A DNA stretch of 64,000 bases from DATKRB01 sp035532415 (GCA_035532415.1 DATKRB010000023.1:1-64000), one strand, 5' to 3'. Positions 8,379 through 17,087 are shown, counted from the first letter of the stretch. Notes: generated by a model not told the origin, from the sequence alone. A program made the numbers and translations.

Positions 8379-9244
8379 CGGGCTGCCTCCTCCAGTGCTT
8401 GTCGAAGTGCCCGGCGGACCATCTCGCCGCCGACCTGCCTGCGGTACTCGCTGGACGCGTGGAGGTCCGAAGGCGGGTCCGCCGCCTGCACGGCGAGGTG
8501 GCCGACCTCCGTCAGATCCTCCGCCGACGGCGTCCTCCCGAGCAGCGCCGACTCGGCTGGCGACGCCCGGACCGGGGTGCTGTCCATCCCGAGGAGCGCG
8601 ATCGCACACCGGCGTACCTCGCCGGAATCGCCGATCTCCACCCCGCACACCGCACCGGTCAACGCGAAGTCGCCGTGCCGGCGGGCGAGCTCCTCCACCC
8701 CGAAGCCGCACCGTCCGGACCAGACCGGGAAGCGGATGGCGGTCAGGATCTCGTCGCCTTCGAGCGACGTCGTCCAGGTGGACTCGAAGAATTCGTCGGC
8801 CGGGATCGTCCGGGTTCCCGACGACGAGGCGACCTCCATCTCGGCGTCGAGCGCGAGGGCGACGGTCGGGTACTCGGCTGCGGAGTCGGCGTGCGCGATC
8901 GAGCCGCCGATCGTGCCCCGGTTCCGGATCTGAAAGTGGCCGATCAGCGGGGTGACCTTGGTGAGCAGCGGTACCGAGGCGGCGACCTCTGGGTCGCGCC
9001 CGACCACGCGGTCGACGGTGGCCGCTCCGATCCGCAGGAAGCCGTCCTCCCGCCGTATCCCTTTGAGCTCGGCAAGCGGGCCGATGTCGACCAGGTGCTC
9101 GAAGGCCGTCAACCGCAAGGCCAGCATGGGGATCAGGCTCTGGCCCCCGGCGAGGAGCTTGGCCTCGTCACCCAGCTGGGCCAGGGTGGCCAAGGCTGCA
9201 TCGAGGCTCTCGGGGACCTCGTACTCGAACGCCGACGGCTTCAC
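8375..9244 (-). CDS. coxM: Molybdenum hydroxylase medium subunit, FAD-binding (CoxM-like)
   Basis: A 289-residue FAD subunit. The FAD-binding motifs are AGGQSLIPML near residue 32 and TIGGSIAHADSAAEYP near residue 111. The C-terminal CO-dehydrogenase flavoprotein domain shows VEELARRHGDFAL followed by the A-L-x-G pattern. It takes electrons from CoxS and passes them to an acceptor. The usual order in CO-dehydrogenase operons is M-S-L; here M and S are adjacent and overlap by four bases while L is elsewhere. An 83-bp gap separates it from coxG upstream, the widest break in the run, so an internal promoter is possible. Confidence 0.94.
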   Translation of the reverse strand: MKPSAFEYEVPESLDAALATLAQLGDEAKLLAGGQSLIPMLALRLTAFEHLVDIGPLAELKGIRREDGFLRIGAATVDRVVGRDPEVAASVPLLTKVTPLIGHFQIRNRGTIGGSIAHADSAAEYPTVALALDAEMEVASSSGTRTIPADEFFESTWTTSLEGDEILTAIRFPVWSGRCGFGVEELARRHGDFALTGAVCGVEIGDSGEVRRCAIALLGMDSTPVRASPAESALLGRTPSAEDLTEVGHLAVQAADPPSDLHASSEYRRQVGGEMVRRALRQALEEAAR

Positions 9245-9327
9245 GGAGTCTTCCTCCCGGCAGGGGAACGGTGTCGCCCGGCGGCGACGGGGGAGATGCT
9301 AACCCACCGCTCGGGTGGGGAGAGGTC

Positions 9328-10044
9328 CTAGGACTTGGCGCCCGAGCGCCGCAACAGGAAGATCAACAGGGCCAGAACTCCCACCCCGGCGAGAACGGGG
9401 AGCAAGCGTTTCAGCACGGGAGCGGTGGAGACGCCGAGGAGATCGATGACGTCGTCGTCCCGCGCGGCGCTCGGGGCCCCCGAGACGGCGCCGGCCGGAC
9501 GACCGCCGACCGGGGAGCCAGCGGCGGGCGTCTCGTCCGCGTGCCCCCCGCCGGCCCCGTTGGTGCCCGCTGCGGCCGAAGGGCCCAGGTCGGGCGTTCC
9601 CGGCCCGCTCAGCTCGGCGGCCAGGTTCTCGGCGAACTTGTCGGTGAGCTTGCCGGCCACGTCGGAGATGACCCCCCGACCGAACTGCGCCGGCCGACCG
9701 GTGATGTTGAGGTCGGTCACGACGCTGACCTCGGTCTCGTCGCCCCGACCCGTCAGCGCCGTCGTGACCGTGGCCTTGGCCGTCCCCGATCCGCGGCTCT
9801 CCTTGCCGCTGGCGTCGATCACCGCGCGGTGGGCCTGTTCGTCCTTCTGCACGAACTTCGCCGTGCCCTGGTAGGTGACGACGATGGGTCCCACCTTGAC
9901 CTTCACCCGCCCCTTGAATTCGTCCCCGTCGGCACCGTCGAGGGTGGCGCCGGGCATGCAGCGGGCAACCCGCTCCACGTCGAGCAGGACCTTCCACGCC
10001 TCGTCGACGGGTGCCGCCACGGTGAAGTTGTTCTTTAGTTGCAC
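9328..10044 (-). CDS. coxG: CoxG-like SRPBCC protein with C-terminal membrane anchor
   Basis: A 238-residue protein of the CoxG group. Residues 1-150 are an SRPBCC/START-like domain (VQLKNNFTVAAPVDEAW start, LLDVERVARCMPGA motif). Residues 150-200 are a low-complexity Gly/Ala/Pro linker, and a single C-terminal transmembrane helix (LLPVLAGVGVLALLIFLLRR) ends in basic residues. In Oligotropha CoxG recruits CO dehydrogenase to the membrane, so this protein probably docks the enzyme to the respiratory chain. GTG 10044 overlaps the MocA-like gene's stop by 10 bases and has an AGAGGA box upstream. Confidence 0.85.
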   Translation of the reverse strand: MQLKNNFTVAAPVDEAWKVLLDVERVARCMPGATLDGADGDEFKGRVKVKVGPIVVTYQGTAKFVQKDEQAHRAVIDASGKESRGSGTAKATVTTALTGRGDETEVSVVTDLNITGRPAQFGRGVISDVAGKLTDKFAENLAAELSGPGTPDLGPSAAAGTNGAGGGHADETPAAGSPVGGRPAGAVSGAPSAARDDDVIDLLGVSTAPVLKRLLPVLAGVGVLALLIFLLRRSGAKS

Positions 10045-10649
10045 GTGGTTCCTCTTTCGGGTTCTTCGGACAAGAGCACGAGATCGTCGGGGGTGTCGAT
10101 GTCCTCCGCCGACGCTACGTCGCCGCACTCGACGGTGGTGACGAGATCGGGGTGCGCACGGAGAAAGCGGCGGGCGCCAGCGTCACCCTCGGCGAGGTCG
10201 GCGACGTCCCCCCACACGGACCGGTCGAGCAGTACCGGGTTGCGTGGCCGGCCGTCGAACGACGCCACGGCGACCGGCGACCCACCCTGCCAGGCGGCGA
10301 TGAGGCGGCCCACGGCATCGGGGCCCACCCGAGGCTGGTCGCAGAGCGCGACCACGGCGGCCCCGATGCCGCTCCGACCGGACAGCGCCTTCAGCCCTGC
10401 TCGCAAGGATGAACCGATCCCTTCCTCCCAATCGGGGTTGACGACCACGTCGGCCGCGCCGAGCCTGGCCCGCCGCACGACCTCGCCGGCGCCTGCACCG
10501 ATCACCGCCACGACCGGTGTACACCCCGACCTTAGAAGAAGCCGGGCCCCACGCTCCACCAGGAGCTCGCCGTCGTGCTCGATCAGGGCCTTGGGGCCAC
10601 CGAAGCGCTGCCCCCCGCCGGCGGCCAGGAGCATCCCCGCGACGCTCAC
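10035..10649 (-). CDS. Molybdenum cofactor cytidylyltransferase-like NTP transferase (MocA-like)
   Basis: A 204-residue nucleotidyltransferase. The signature LAAGGGQRFGGPKALI near residue 8 binds the NTP, and ALCDQPRV near residue 100 is the metal-site motif of MocA enzymes, which make molybdopterin cytosine dinucleotide for CO-dehydrogenase-type hydroxylases. C-terminal DIDTPDDL is typical. The start is placed at GTG 10649 because upstream in-frame codons would run into XdhC and lack family sequence. It sits between xdhC and coxG, where such genes usually occur. It predicts that the enzyme uses the cytosine-dinucleotide cofactor. Confidence 0.82.
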   Translation of the reverse strand: MSVAGMLLAAGGGQRFGGPKALIEHDGELLVERGARLLLRSGCTPVVAVIGAGAGEVVRRARLGAADVVVNPDWEEGIGSSLRAGLKALSGRSGIGAAVVALCDQPRVGPDAVGRLIAAWQGGSPVAVASFDGRPRNPVLLDRSVWGDVADLAEGDAGARRFLRAHPDLVTTVECGDVASAEDIDTPDDLVLLSEEPERGTTCN

Positions 10650-10674
10650 CGCGGGCCGGTCGGCGTCCGGCTCC

Positions 10675-11787
10675 TCACGCCTGGGCCTGCTCGAGCGCCT
10701 GGTGGATCCTCCCCGTGCGAGCCGCCAGCGGGAGCCCGCTGGCATCCCACCGCCTGCGGATGATGTCCGCCGCGATGGAGACGGCCGTCTCCTCGGGGGT
10801 CCGGGCGCCGATGTCGAGCCCGATCGGGGAGACCAACCGGCCCAGCTCCTCCTCGTTGAGCCCTGCCTCGCGCAAGCGGGTCAGGCGGTCCTCGTGCGTT
10901 CGGCGGCTCCCCATGGCCCCGACGTACACGGCCGGGCCCCTCAGGGCGAGCTCGAGCGCCGGGATGTCGAATTTCGGATCGTGGGTGAGCACGCAGATCA
11001 CCGTGCGCTCGTCCACCTGTGTGCGGGCGAGGTAGCGGTGGGGCCAGTCGCACACGACCTCGTGGGCCTCGGGGAAGCGCTTCGGGGTGGCGAAGACGGC
11101 CCGGGCGTCGCACACGGTCACGTGGTAGCCGAGGAACACGCCGATGCGGGCCACGGCGGAGGCGAAGTCGATGGCCCCGAAGACGATCATGCGGGGAGGC
11201 GGGGCGAAGGACTGAATGAACACCTCGCGGTCCGAGGACAGGCGCTCGCCATGGGTGCCGAAGTGCCGGGCGCCGCTCTGCCCCTGCGCCAGCATGCCCC
11301 GGGCGTCTTCGGTCACATGGGTGTCGAGCCCCGGGTCGCCGAGCGAGCCGAGGGTCCGATCCGGCCAGATGGCGAGCCGCGCTCCCAGCATCGGTCCGGC
11401 GCTGATGGTGGCCAGGGCCACCGGCTCGCCGACCTGGCCGGATCGGAGCACCTCGGCGAGCAGGTGGGCTTCGGCCGAGCTGATGGGAGTGACCAGCACG
11501 TCGAGGATCCCCCCGCAGGTCAGGCCGACGGCGAAGGCCTCGTCGTCGCTGATGCCGAAGGTGGTGAGGGTCGCGGCACCGTCGGGGAGCAACGAGGTCG
11601 CCAGTTCGTACACGGCGCCTTCGACGCATCCACCGGAGACGCTCCCGATGACCTCGCCCCCGGCGCTGACCGCCATGGCCGCCCCCGGCGGCCGGGGCGC
11701 ACTCCCGCGGATGCCGACCACGGTGGCCAGGGCGAAGGGCGTCCCGTCCTCGCACCAGCCGCGGAGTCGATCACCGAGCTCCTGCAT
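10675..11787 (-). CDS. xdhC: XdhC/CoxF-type molybdenum cofactor insertion and sulfuration factor
   Basis: A 370-residue XdhC-family chaperone that binds molybdopterin cofactor, helps its sulfuration and delivers it to the apo-hydroxylase. The N-terminal XdhC domain shows FALATVVGIRGSAPRPPGA and SGGCVEGAV. The C-terminal Rossmann domain shows MIVFGAIDFASAVARIGVFL, VLTHDPKFD and YVGAMGSRRTHEDR. Both halves are intact. ATG 11787 overlaps the VWA gene stop at 11771 by 17 bases. It belongs to the maturation set for the Mo enzyme. Confidence 0.92.
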   Translation of the reverse strand: MQELGDRLRGWCEDGTPFALATVVGIRGSAPRPPGAAMAVSAGGEVIGSVSGGCVEGAVYELATSLLPDGAATLTTFGISDDEAFAVGLTCGGILDVLVTPISSAEAHLLAEVLRSGQVGEPVALATISAGPMLGARLAIWPDRTLGSLGDPGLDTHVTEDARGMLAQGQSGARHFGTHGERLSSDREVFIQSFAPPPRMIVFGAIDFASAVARIGVFLGYHVTVCDARAVFATPKRFPEAHEVVCDWPHRYLARTQVDERTVICVLTHDPKFDIPALELALRGPAVYVGAMGSRRTHEDRLTRLREAGLNEEELGRLVSPIGLDIGARTPEETAVSIAADIIRRRWDASGLPLAARTGRIHQALEQAQA

Positions 11788-13024
11788 GAAGCCCTCCCGT
11801 CTGTCGTCGCGCGCTCGCCCCCGGTCCCCGGCCCGCCGGGTCCCCGGCCGAACCGACCAGGGTGGCGGCCAGCCGTGACAGGGCGGCGAAGCTGTGCCCC
11901 TCGACGAAGTCGTCGAGATATGGCAGGGCGGCTGCCATGCCTCCCGCCAGAGGCTCAAATCCCGGTTGGGCCTTGTGGGGGTTGGCCCAGACCACTTTAT
12001 GGGCGAGACGTCCGAGCCGCGCCATCTGCCGACCCAGCTCGGCGGGGTCGCCCCGTTCCCACCCGTCGGAGAGGACGGCCACGACGGACCCTCGGGCGAG
12101 GCCCCGCTGGCCCCAGGTGTCGAGGAACTCCTTCAGCAGCTCGCCGAGCCGCGTGCCGCCCCCCCGGTCCACCACCGCGGCCATGACGTCCCGGACGGCC
12201 CGCTCACCGTCCGCGGTGCCGAGCATCGGGGTGACCCGCGTGAGACGGGTGCCGATGGTGAAGACCTCGGTCTGGGGGGCCCTTCGCCGACCGGCGGCGT
12301 GGGCGAAGCGGAGGAGGGCCTCGCCGTATGCGGCCATCGAGCCGCTCACGTCCACCAGCAGGACGAGTCGGCGTGGCCGCCGGCACCGCCGGAGGTAGGC
12401 GATCTCGGCGACCTCCCCGCCCTGCGAGACGATGCGCCGTAGCGTCCGGGCCCGATCGGGCCGGCCCCGAGGCGCCGGCCGGCTCCGGGCGGCGCGCCGA
12501 AGTTCGTGCGATCCGGCGAAGACGTTGGCGAGCAGGCGGAAGAGGGAGGGATCCAGTGCCGCCAGCTCGGCCAGGTCGCGGTCGGCGATGCGTTCGAGGC
12601 TGCTGGCGGTCGGGATCTCGACGTCCTCGTCGGCGGGCTCGAGCTCGCCTTCGGCCCCCACGGAACCACCCAGGGACACGGCCAGCGGCGTCCCGGCCGC
12701 CGGTGGCGGCTCCGGGGTCTCGGGGCCGGCCGGAGGGTAGAGGTACGAGGCGAAGAGCAGATCGAAGGTGGCGAGCTCCTCGGGCCGCGAGCACATGGTC
12801 AGGCGGCCCGCCCGGTACACGTGGAGCGGGAGGGCGGGGTCGAGGAGGTCCAGGGCCTCCAGCCACGCGTGGACCCGGTCGGGCGAAGCCGGCACCTGAT
12901 GGCGCCGGAGCGCCCGCGCCAGCATGACCACCCGCCCCACCGGATCGTCGGGCCCCACCGGATCCACCGGATCGTCGGGCCCCACCGGATCCACCCGCCG
13001 GGCGGCGGCCGTCCGCTCATTCAT
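11771..13024 (-). CDS. coxE: VWA domain-containing protein (CoxE-like)
   Basis: A 417-residue CoxE-family protein with a C-terminal von Willebrand A domain. The metal-ion-dependent adhesion site is DVSGSM near residue 226, with the later TRLGE and LSDGWERGD motifs intact. CoxE and the MoxR ATPase CoxD together reconstitute the unusual metal site of CO dehydrogenase and related hydroxylases. The N-terminus, residues 10-30, is a Pro/Asp/Val repeat encoded by a 27-bp tandem duplication (12938-12991). It starts inside the coxD stop (8-base overlap), so the two are made together. Confidence 0.9.
   Translation of the reverse strand: MNERTAAARRVDPVGPDDPVDPVGPDDPVGRVVMLARALRRHQVPASPDRVHAWLEALDLLDPALPLHVYRAGRLTMCSRPEELATFDLLFASYLYPPAGPETPEPPPAAGTPLAVSLGGSVGAEGELEPADEDVEIPTASSLERIADRDLAELAALDPSLFRLLANVFAGSHELRRAARSRPAPRGRPDRARTLRRIVSQGGEVAEIAYLRRCRRPRRLVLLVDVSGSMAAYGEALLRFAHAAGRRRAPQTEVFTIGTRLTRVTPMLGTADGERAVRDVMAAVVDRGGGTRLGELLKEFLDTWGQRGLARGSVVAVLSDGWERGDPAELGRQMARLGRLAHKVVWANPHKAQPGFEPLAGGMAAALPYLDDFVEGHSFAALSRLAATLVGSAGDPAGRGPGASARRQTGGLHAGAR
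12938..12991. repeat. 27-bp tandem repeat, two copies, inside the coxE 5' end
   Basis: Two perfect head-to-tail copies (12938-12964 and 12965-12991), each beginning CACCGGATCGTCGGGC on the plus strand. In frame they encode two copies of a nine-residue Gly-Pro-Asp-Asp-Pro-Val-Asp-Pro-Val unit near the CoxE N-terminus. The length preserves frame, so copy number could vary without breaking the gene. Confidence 0.85.
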
Positions 13025-13925
13025 GGTCGCCCTCGTCGACGAGGGTCGCCAGGCCGAGGTCGTGCACCCGTTCGAGGTCCTCGTGGTACTTGAGCACGCT
13101 CCCGAGCGTTGCCGAGGCCATCGCCGGGGTGAGGTCGTCGGCCCCGAGGACGGTGAGGGCCTCCGCCCAGTCGAGGGCCTCGGCGACGCCCGGCGGCTTC
13201 AGCAGGTCGGTGCCGCGCAGGCGCTGTGCCGCTCCGGCCACCCGTTCGGCGATCCGCCGGGAGACGTGGGGGAGCCGGCGCTCGATGATGGCCACTTCAC
13301 GCTCGTAGGAGGGGTTGTCGACCCAGTGGTACAGGCATCGCCGCTTCAGGGCGTCGTGGACCTCCCGGGTCCGGTTGGACGTCACGATCACCACCGGAGG
13401 GGTGATCGCTCGCACCGTGCCGATCTCGGGGATGGTCACCGAGAACTCGCTCAGCATCTCGAGCAGGAGCGCCTCGAACTCGTCGTCCGCCCGGTCCACC
13501 TCGTCGATCAGGAGCACGCTCGGGTTCGTCTCGAGAGCCCGCAGCAACGGGCGGGACACCAGGAAGTCCCGGCTGTAGAGCTCGCGCTCGAGCGTTCCGG
13601 CATCGCGGTCGGTGCGCGAGGCCTCGGCAGCGCGCAGGTGCAGGAGCTGGCGGGGGAAGTCCCAGTCGTACAGCGCCTGGGCGGCGTCGATCCCCTCGTA
13701 GCACTGCAGGCGGATCAGCGGTGCCTGCAGGATCCGGGCGAGGGCGTCGGCGACCGCGGTCTTCCCCACCCCGGCGGCCCCTTCGAGGAAGAGCGGCCGG
13801 CGCATGGTCACCGCCAGAAAGCAGGCGATCTCCATCTGCTCGTCGGCCAGGTAGCCCTCGGCCTCCAACGCCTTGCCCATGTCGGCAGGACTGCTGATCG
13901 CCGCAGCCTCGTCGTTGACGCTCAT
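13017..13925 (-). CDS. coxD: MoxR-family AAA+ ATPase (CoxD-like)
   Basis: A 302-residue MoxR ATPase. Walker A is GAAGVGKTAV near residue 50, Walker B LLIDEVDRAD near residue 139, sensor 1 TSNRTREV near residue 177, followed by the arginine-rich RRCLYHW motif. Such ATPases act with a VWA protein as a chaperone for metalloenzyme maturation, here with CoxE encoded next. ATG 13925 lies four bases after the MoaD stop. All catalytic motifs are intact. Confidence 0.93.
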   Translation of the reverse strand: MSVNDEAAAISSPADMGKALEAEGYLADEQMEIACFLAVTMRRPLFLEGAAGVGKTAVADALARILQAPLIRLQCYEGIDAAQALYDWDFPRQLLHLRAAEASRTDRDAGTLERELYSRDFLVSRPLLRALETNPSVLLIDEVDRADDEFEALLLEMLSEFSVTIPEIGTVRAITPPVVIVTSNRTREVHDALKRRCLYHWVDNPSYEREVAIIERRLPHVSRRIAERVAGAAQRLRGTDLLKPPGVAEALDWAEALTVLGADDLTPAMASATLGSVLKYHEDLERVHDLGLATLVDEGDHE

Positions 13926-13929
13926 GTGG

Positions 13930-14169
13930 TCAGCATCCTCCCGAGACAGGAGGGAGGACCGCCACCTCGTCCCCGTCCGTCACAGCCGCAGAGCGGTCGG
14001 CCTCGTTGCCGTTGACCCAGACCTTGGAGTGGGCCAGGACATCGGCGAAGCTCGGTCCGAACCGCCGTTCGGCCTCGGCCAGCACGTCGGCGAGACTCGC
14101 ACCGCCGATGTCGTCGGACCCTCGTCCCGCGGCCTCCCGCGCCGGCCCGAACAATCGCACCCGAGCCAT
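13930..14169 (-). CDS. moaD: MoaD/ThiS-family sulfur carrier with C-terminal Gly-Gly-Cys
   Basis: A 79-residue beta-grasp protein of the MoaD family. It supplies sulfur for the molybdopterin dithiolene after its C-terminal Gly-Gly is adenylated and thiocarboxylated. The N-terminus VRLFGPAREAAGR and the late GDEVAVLPPVSGG match the family. The last residues read Gly-Gly-Cys, not Gly-Gly, so one residue follows the functional tail. Processing would be needed, as known for QbsE-type carriers that a JAMM protease trims; no such protease gene is in this window. It lies four bases from both moaA and coxD. Confidence 0.88.
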   Translation of the reverse strand: MARVRLFGPAREAAGRGSDDIGGASLADVLAEAERRFGPSFADVLAHSKVWVNGNEADRSAAVTDGDEVAVLPPVSGGC

Positions 14170-14173
14170 CGAC

Positions 14174-15235
14174 CTACCCTCCGATGGTCGACATCGAGCG
14201 AATGGGCTGGAGGAAGCCGGGGTCGTTGATGCCGTGCCCGGCCAGCTTCCGCCACGTCGCCCCGCGGAAGGCCATGGCGACCTGCCCGTCGCTACCGCCG
14301 GAACGGATGAGGTCACGAACCGACAGCTCGTCGTCGGAGAACAGGCAATTGCGGATGGATCCGTCGGCGGTGAGCCGGAGACGGTCGCACGTCCCGCAGA
14401 ACGGCCGGGTGACGCTCGACACCACTCCGATCTCTCCGAGGCCGTCGGCGAACACGAAGCGCTCGGCCGGAGCGGTGCCCCCCCGGTCCCCTGTCTCGGG
14501 GACGACCGGGAGCAGGGGCCACCGGCGGTTGATCCGCTCCACGATCTGGTCGCCCGAGACGACCGTCTCCCGTCGCCAGCCGTGCTGGGCGTCGAGCGGC
14601 ATGAACTCGATGAACCGGACGATCCTGCCGGTCTTCCGTGCGAACTCGGCGAAGTCCTCCACCTCGTCGTCGTTGACGCCGGCCATGACGACGACATTGA
14701 CCTTCACCGGGCCGAGACCGGCCTGTTCGGCGGCCTCCATCCCCGTCAGCGGCCAGCGGAGCTGACCACGGCGGCGGATCGCGGCGAACCGGTCGGGTCG
14801 GAGTGAATCGCAGCTCACGTTCACGCGGTTCAGGCCTGCGTCGGCCAGTTCCCGGGCCATCCGGCCGAGTCGCCAACCGTTGGTGGTCAGGGCCAGGTCG
14901 TCAAAGCCGATGACCGACAGCGCGCCCACGATATCGACGATGTCGCTGCGGAGCAGGGGCTCGCCGCCGGTCAACCGGACCGAGCGGACACCCAGCTCGT
15001 GAGCGATGCGGGCCACCCGGACGATCTCGTCCGCCCGCAACATCTCCTCGCTCGGGCGAAGGGGAACGCCCTCCTCCGGCATGCAGTAGACGCAACGGAA
15101 ATTGCAGTGGTCGGTCAGCGAGATGCGCAGGTCCGTGTGGACGCGCCCGAACGGGTCGAGCAAAGGGCCCTCCTCGGGCGCACCCGCCGCCGCCGGCCGC
15201 CGACCCAGCGAGACCGGGATCGCCGTGGTGCTCAC
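14174..15235 (-). CDS. moaA: GTP 3',8-cyclase MoaA (radical SAM, molybdopterin step 1)
   Basis: A 353-residue radical-SAM enzyme that rearranges GTP to 3',8-cyclo-GTP, the first committed step of molybdopterin synthesis. The N-terminal cluster motif is CNFRCVYC near residue 46, RLTGGEPLLR binds SAM, and the C-terminal cluster uses CGTCDRLRLT and the NCLF Cys. The protein ends in Gly-Gly (STIGG), as MoaA needs for activity. GTG 15235 overlaps the MoaE stop by four bases. MoaC, its partner in step 1, is two genes upstream. Confidence 0.95.
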   Translation of the reverse strand: MSTTAIPVSLGRRPAAAGAPEEGPLLDPFGRVHTDLRISLTDHCNFRCVYCMPEEGVPLRPSEEMLRADEIVRVARIAHELGVRSVRLTGGEPLLRSDIVDIVGALSVIGFDDLALTTNGWRLGRMARELADAGLNRVNVSCDSLRPDRFAAIRRRGQLRWPLTGMEAAEQAGLGPVKVNVVVMAGVNDDEVEDFAEFARKTGRIVRFIEFMPLDAQHGWRRETVVSGDQIVERINRRWPLLPVVPETGDRGGTAPAERFVFADGLGEIGVVSSVTRPFCGTCDRLRLTADGSIRNCLFSDDELSVRDLIRSGGSDGQVAMAFRGATWRKLAGHGINDPGFLQPIRSMSTIGG

Positions 15236-15798
15236 CCTTGCGCCCCGGCACGCCAGGGGCGACCGTCCGCGGTAGCCGTCTCGACCGCCTCGATGTGGTG
15301 GCAGGCCCCCCACGCCTCCCCGCCTTGCCAGGATTCGCGCTTCCAGATCGGGACGGTCGCCTTCAGTGTGTCGATGCAGTAACGGGCGGCGTCAAAAGCC
15401 TCCGACCGGTGGGGAGTCGACACGGCTACCACGACGGCCGTGTCGGTCACCCTGAGAAGACCGACGCGATGGAGCAGCACGACCCGGCCGATATCGGGCC
15501 AGCGCCGCCGGGCAGCGTCCGCGAGCTCGGCAAGGCGTGGTCCCACCTGTTCCTCGTACGCCTCGTAAAACAGGTCGGTCACGCCCTCCCGCCCGTCGCT
15601 GTGGTCCCGGACCGTGCCGTTGAACGTCACCACGGCGCCGCACCCCGGGACCACGGCCCACCGGCTCGTCTCGTCGACCGGGAGCGCAGTACGGAGGAGA
15701 CCGATCCAATCGTCGCCCGACGCCGGCGGGGAGACGGCGACCTCCTCCGACTCGACCCTGACCCTGGCCTCGAGCTCGGTTTCGGCGGAGGTGGTCAC
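15232..15798 (-). CDS. moaE: Molybdopterin synthase catalytic subunit MoaE
   Basis: A 188-residue MoaE, the large subunit of molybdopterin synthase, which adds two sulfurs from MoaD to precursor Z. Characteristic stretches are GAVVTFNGTVRDHSDG near residue 54, FYEAYEEQ, LHRVGLLRVTDTAVVVAVS and the active-site KATVPIWKRE near residue 145. It has a 45-residue N-terminal extension of low complexity beyond the usual start. The gene overlaps moaC upstream and moaA downstream by four bases each. MoaD is encoded after moaA, so both synthase subunits come from one transcript. Confidence 0.94.
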   Translation of the reverse strand: MTTSAETELEARVRVESEEVAVSPPASGDDWIGLLRTALPVDETSRWAVVPGCGAVVTFNGTVRDHSDGREGVTDLFYEAYEEQVGPRLAELADAARRRWPDIGRVVLLHRVGLLRVTDTAVVVAVSTPHRSEAFDAARYCIDTLKATVPIWKRESWQGGEAWGACHHIEAVETATADGRPWRAGAQG

Positions 15799-16343
15799 AC
15801 CAGGATGTTACCGGGCGCCGCCGCCGCGCCCCCCTCGGAGCCCGGGAGCCGTCCGGGGACGGCATGCATGCCCCCGCCGTCGCGCTGCCAGGTGCCCGAA
15901 CGGCCGCCGGTCTTGCTCCAGAGGGTCAGATCGTCCACCCGGGCCTGGGGATGGTCCCCGGAGAGGGCCCCGACGACCGAGAGCGCAGCCAGGGCGCACG
16001 CGGTGAGCGCCTCCATCTCCACCCCGGTGCGGGCGACCGTCTCGGCCATCGCGGACACCGCGACCTCCTCGCCGAGGACGGCGACCTGTACGTCGATGTC
16101 GGTCAGGGGTACCGGGTGGCAGAGGGGGATCAGGTTGGAGGTGGACTTGGCTCCGATGATGCCGGCCAGGCGCGCCGATCCGAGGACGTCGAGCCCATCG
16201 GGGTCCTCGGACAGGCTGGTGACCGCCCCGGCGACGCCCACCACCCGGCACCGGGCGACGGCCCGCCGGAGGGTGACCGGCTTGCCGGTGACGTCGACCA
16301 TCGAGGCCCGGCCCTGCTCGTCGAGATGGGTGAACTCAGGCAT
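15795..16343 (-). CDS. moaC: Cyclic pyranopterin monophosphate synthase MoaC
   Basis: A 182-residue MoaC, which converts 3',8-cyclo-GTP to cyclic pyranopterin monophosphate. Signatures are MVDVTGKPVTLRRAVA near residue 15, GIIGAKSTSNLIPLCHP near residue 82 (the catalytic Lys-Ser-Thr), and GVEMEALTACALAALS. The C-terminus extends about 20 residues past the usual end with Gly/Ala-rich sequence. ATG 16343 lies 32 bp after the upstream small protein's stop; it is the first clear cofactor gene of the minus-strand run. Confidence 0.94.
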   Translation of the reverse strand: MPEFTHLDEQGRASMVDVTGKPVTLRRAVARCRVVGVAGAVTSLSEDPDGLDVLGSARLAGIIGAKSTSNLIPLCHPVPLTDIDVQVAVLGEEVAVSAMAETVARTGVEMEALTACALAALSVVGALSGDHPQARVDDLTLWSKTGGRSGTWQRDGGGMHAVPGRLPGSEGGAAAAPGNILV

Positions 16344-16375
16344 CGCGGTGGGACGGGCCGGAGGCGGTCACCTGA

Positions 16376-17029
16376 TCAGGGTACCGGTGCCGGGCCGGCC
16401 CCGGACGAGCAGGCCAGGCCCTGGGCGACGTCGGAGAGCAGTGCCGCAGCGACCTCGACCACCCCGGGGCGATGGCTGGCCAGCGCCTCCACCACCACCG
16501 GGACGTCGTCGACCGGAAAGGCGAGCCGGGCCCGGCGGGCCAGCACCCGGAACAGGCGCCTCCCGACCTCGCCGGGATCGCCGAGGGCGGACGGTTCGTC
16601 GTCGGCGACCCGGCGGGTCACCTCGTCCCAGCGGGGACGCCCGTCGGCCGGGAGGGCGGGGCGCACGAGCGGTCCGAGTGCCATGGCCTCCCTGAAGGCG
16701 ACCACCAGGGCCGGGTCGGACAGCGTGCCGTCGAGGAGGAGCTCGATGCCGACATGGGCGCCGGCATGCGCGGAACCGGGTCCCAGGCCGGCCCCGAGCA
16801 GGGTCCGGCGCAGTCCGTGCACCAGGGCGGTGAACTCGCGGTGCTGGTGGAAGAGGTGGTCGGATCGGTGGTGGACGGCGCGCCCGGTGAGGACCTCGGG
16901 CGGGAGCAGGGTGACGTCGGGTCTCGACCCGGCCATCGGGAGGAGGTCCGGCATGACCGTGCCGAGCGCTTCGGCGGAGGTGACCGGTCCCGCCAGGAGC
17001 GCGACGAACAAGTGTGAGAAGTAGTTCAC
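16376..17029 (-). CDS. ACP-phosphodiesterase-like (DUF479-type) protein, uncertain
   Basis: A 217-residue protein starting VNYFSHLFVALLAG at GTG 17029. Its pattern of N-terminal Asn-x-x-x-His, a GTVMPDLLP segment, RAVHHRSDHLFHQHREF near residue 50 and a later HAGAHVGIELLLDG resembles acyl-carrier-protein phosphodiesterase (AcpH), whose His/Asp residues bind metal. The match is by pattern only and the C-terminal half is not recognisable. It is 32 bp upstream of moaC on the same strand, so it could lead that operon, and is divergent from the molybdenum subunit gene at 17088 with 58 bp between. A role in Mo-cofactor work is not supported by its sequence. Confidence 0.5.
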   Translation of the reverse strand: MNYFSHLFVALLAGPVTSAEALGTVMPDLLPMAGSRPDVTLLPPEVLTGRAVHHRSDHLFHQHREFTALVHGLRRTLLGAGLGPGSAHAGAHVGIELLLDGTLSDPALVVAFREAMALGPLVRPALPADGRPRWDEVTRRVADDEPSALGDPGEVGRRLFRVLARRARLAFPVDDVPVVVEALASHRPGVVEVAAALLSDVAQGLACSSGAGPAPVP

Positions 17030-17087
17030 CCTCGGGCCGAAGGTACCACCGGGGTCCCGATCCGTCGGGGCCGGATAGAGTCCGACC

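Noticed and set aside
12938..12991. CRISPR array
   Set aside because: Two adjacent 27-bp copies without spacers inside a coding frame; a coding tandem repeat.
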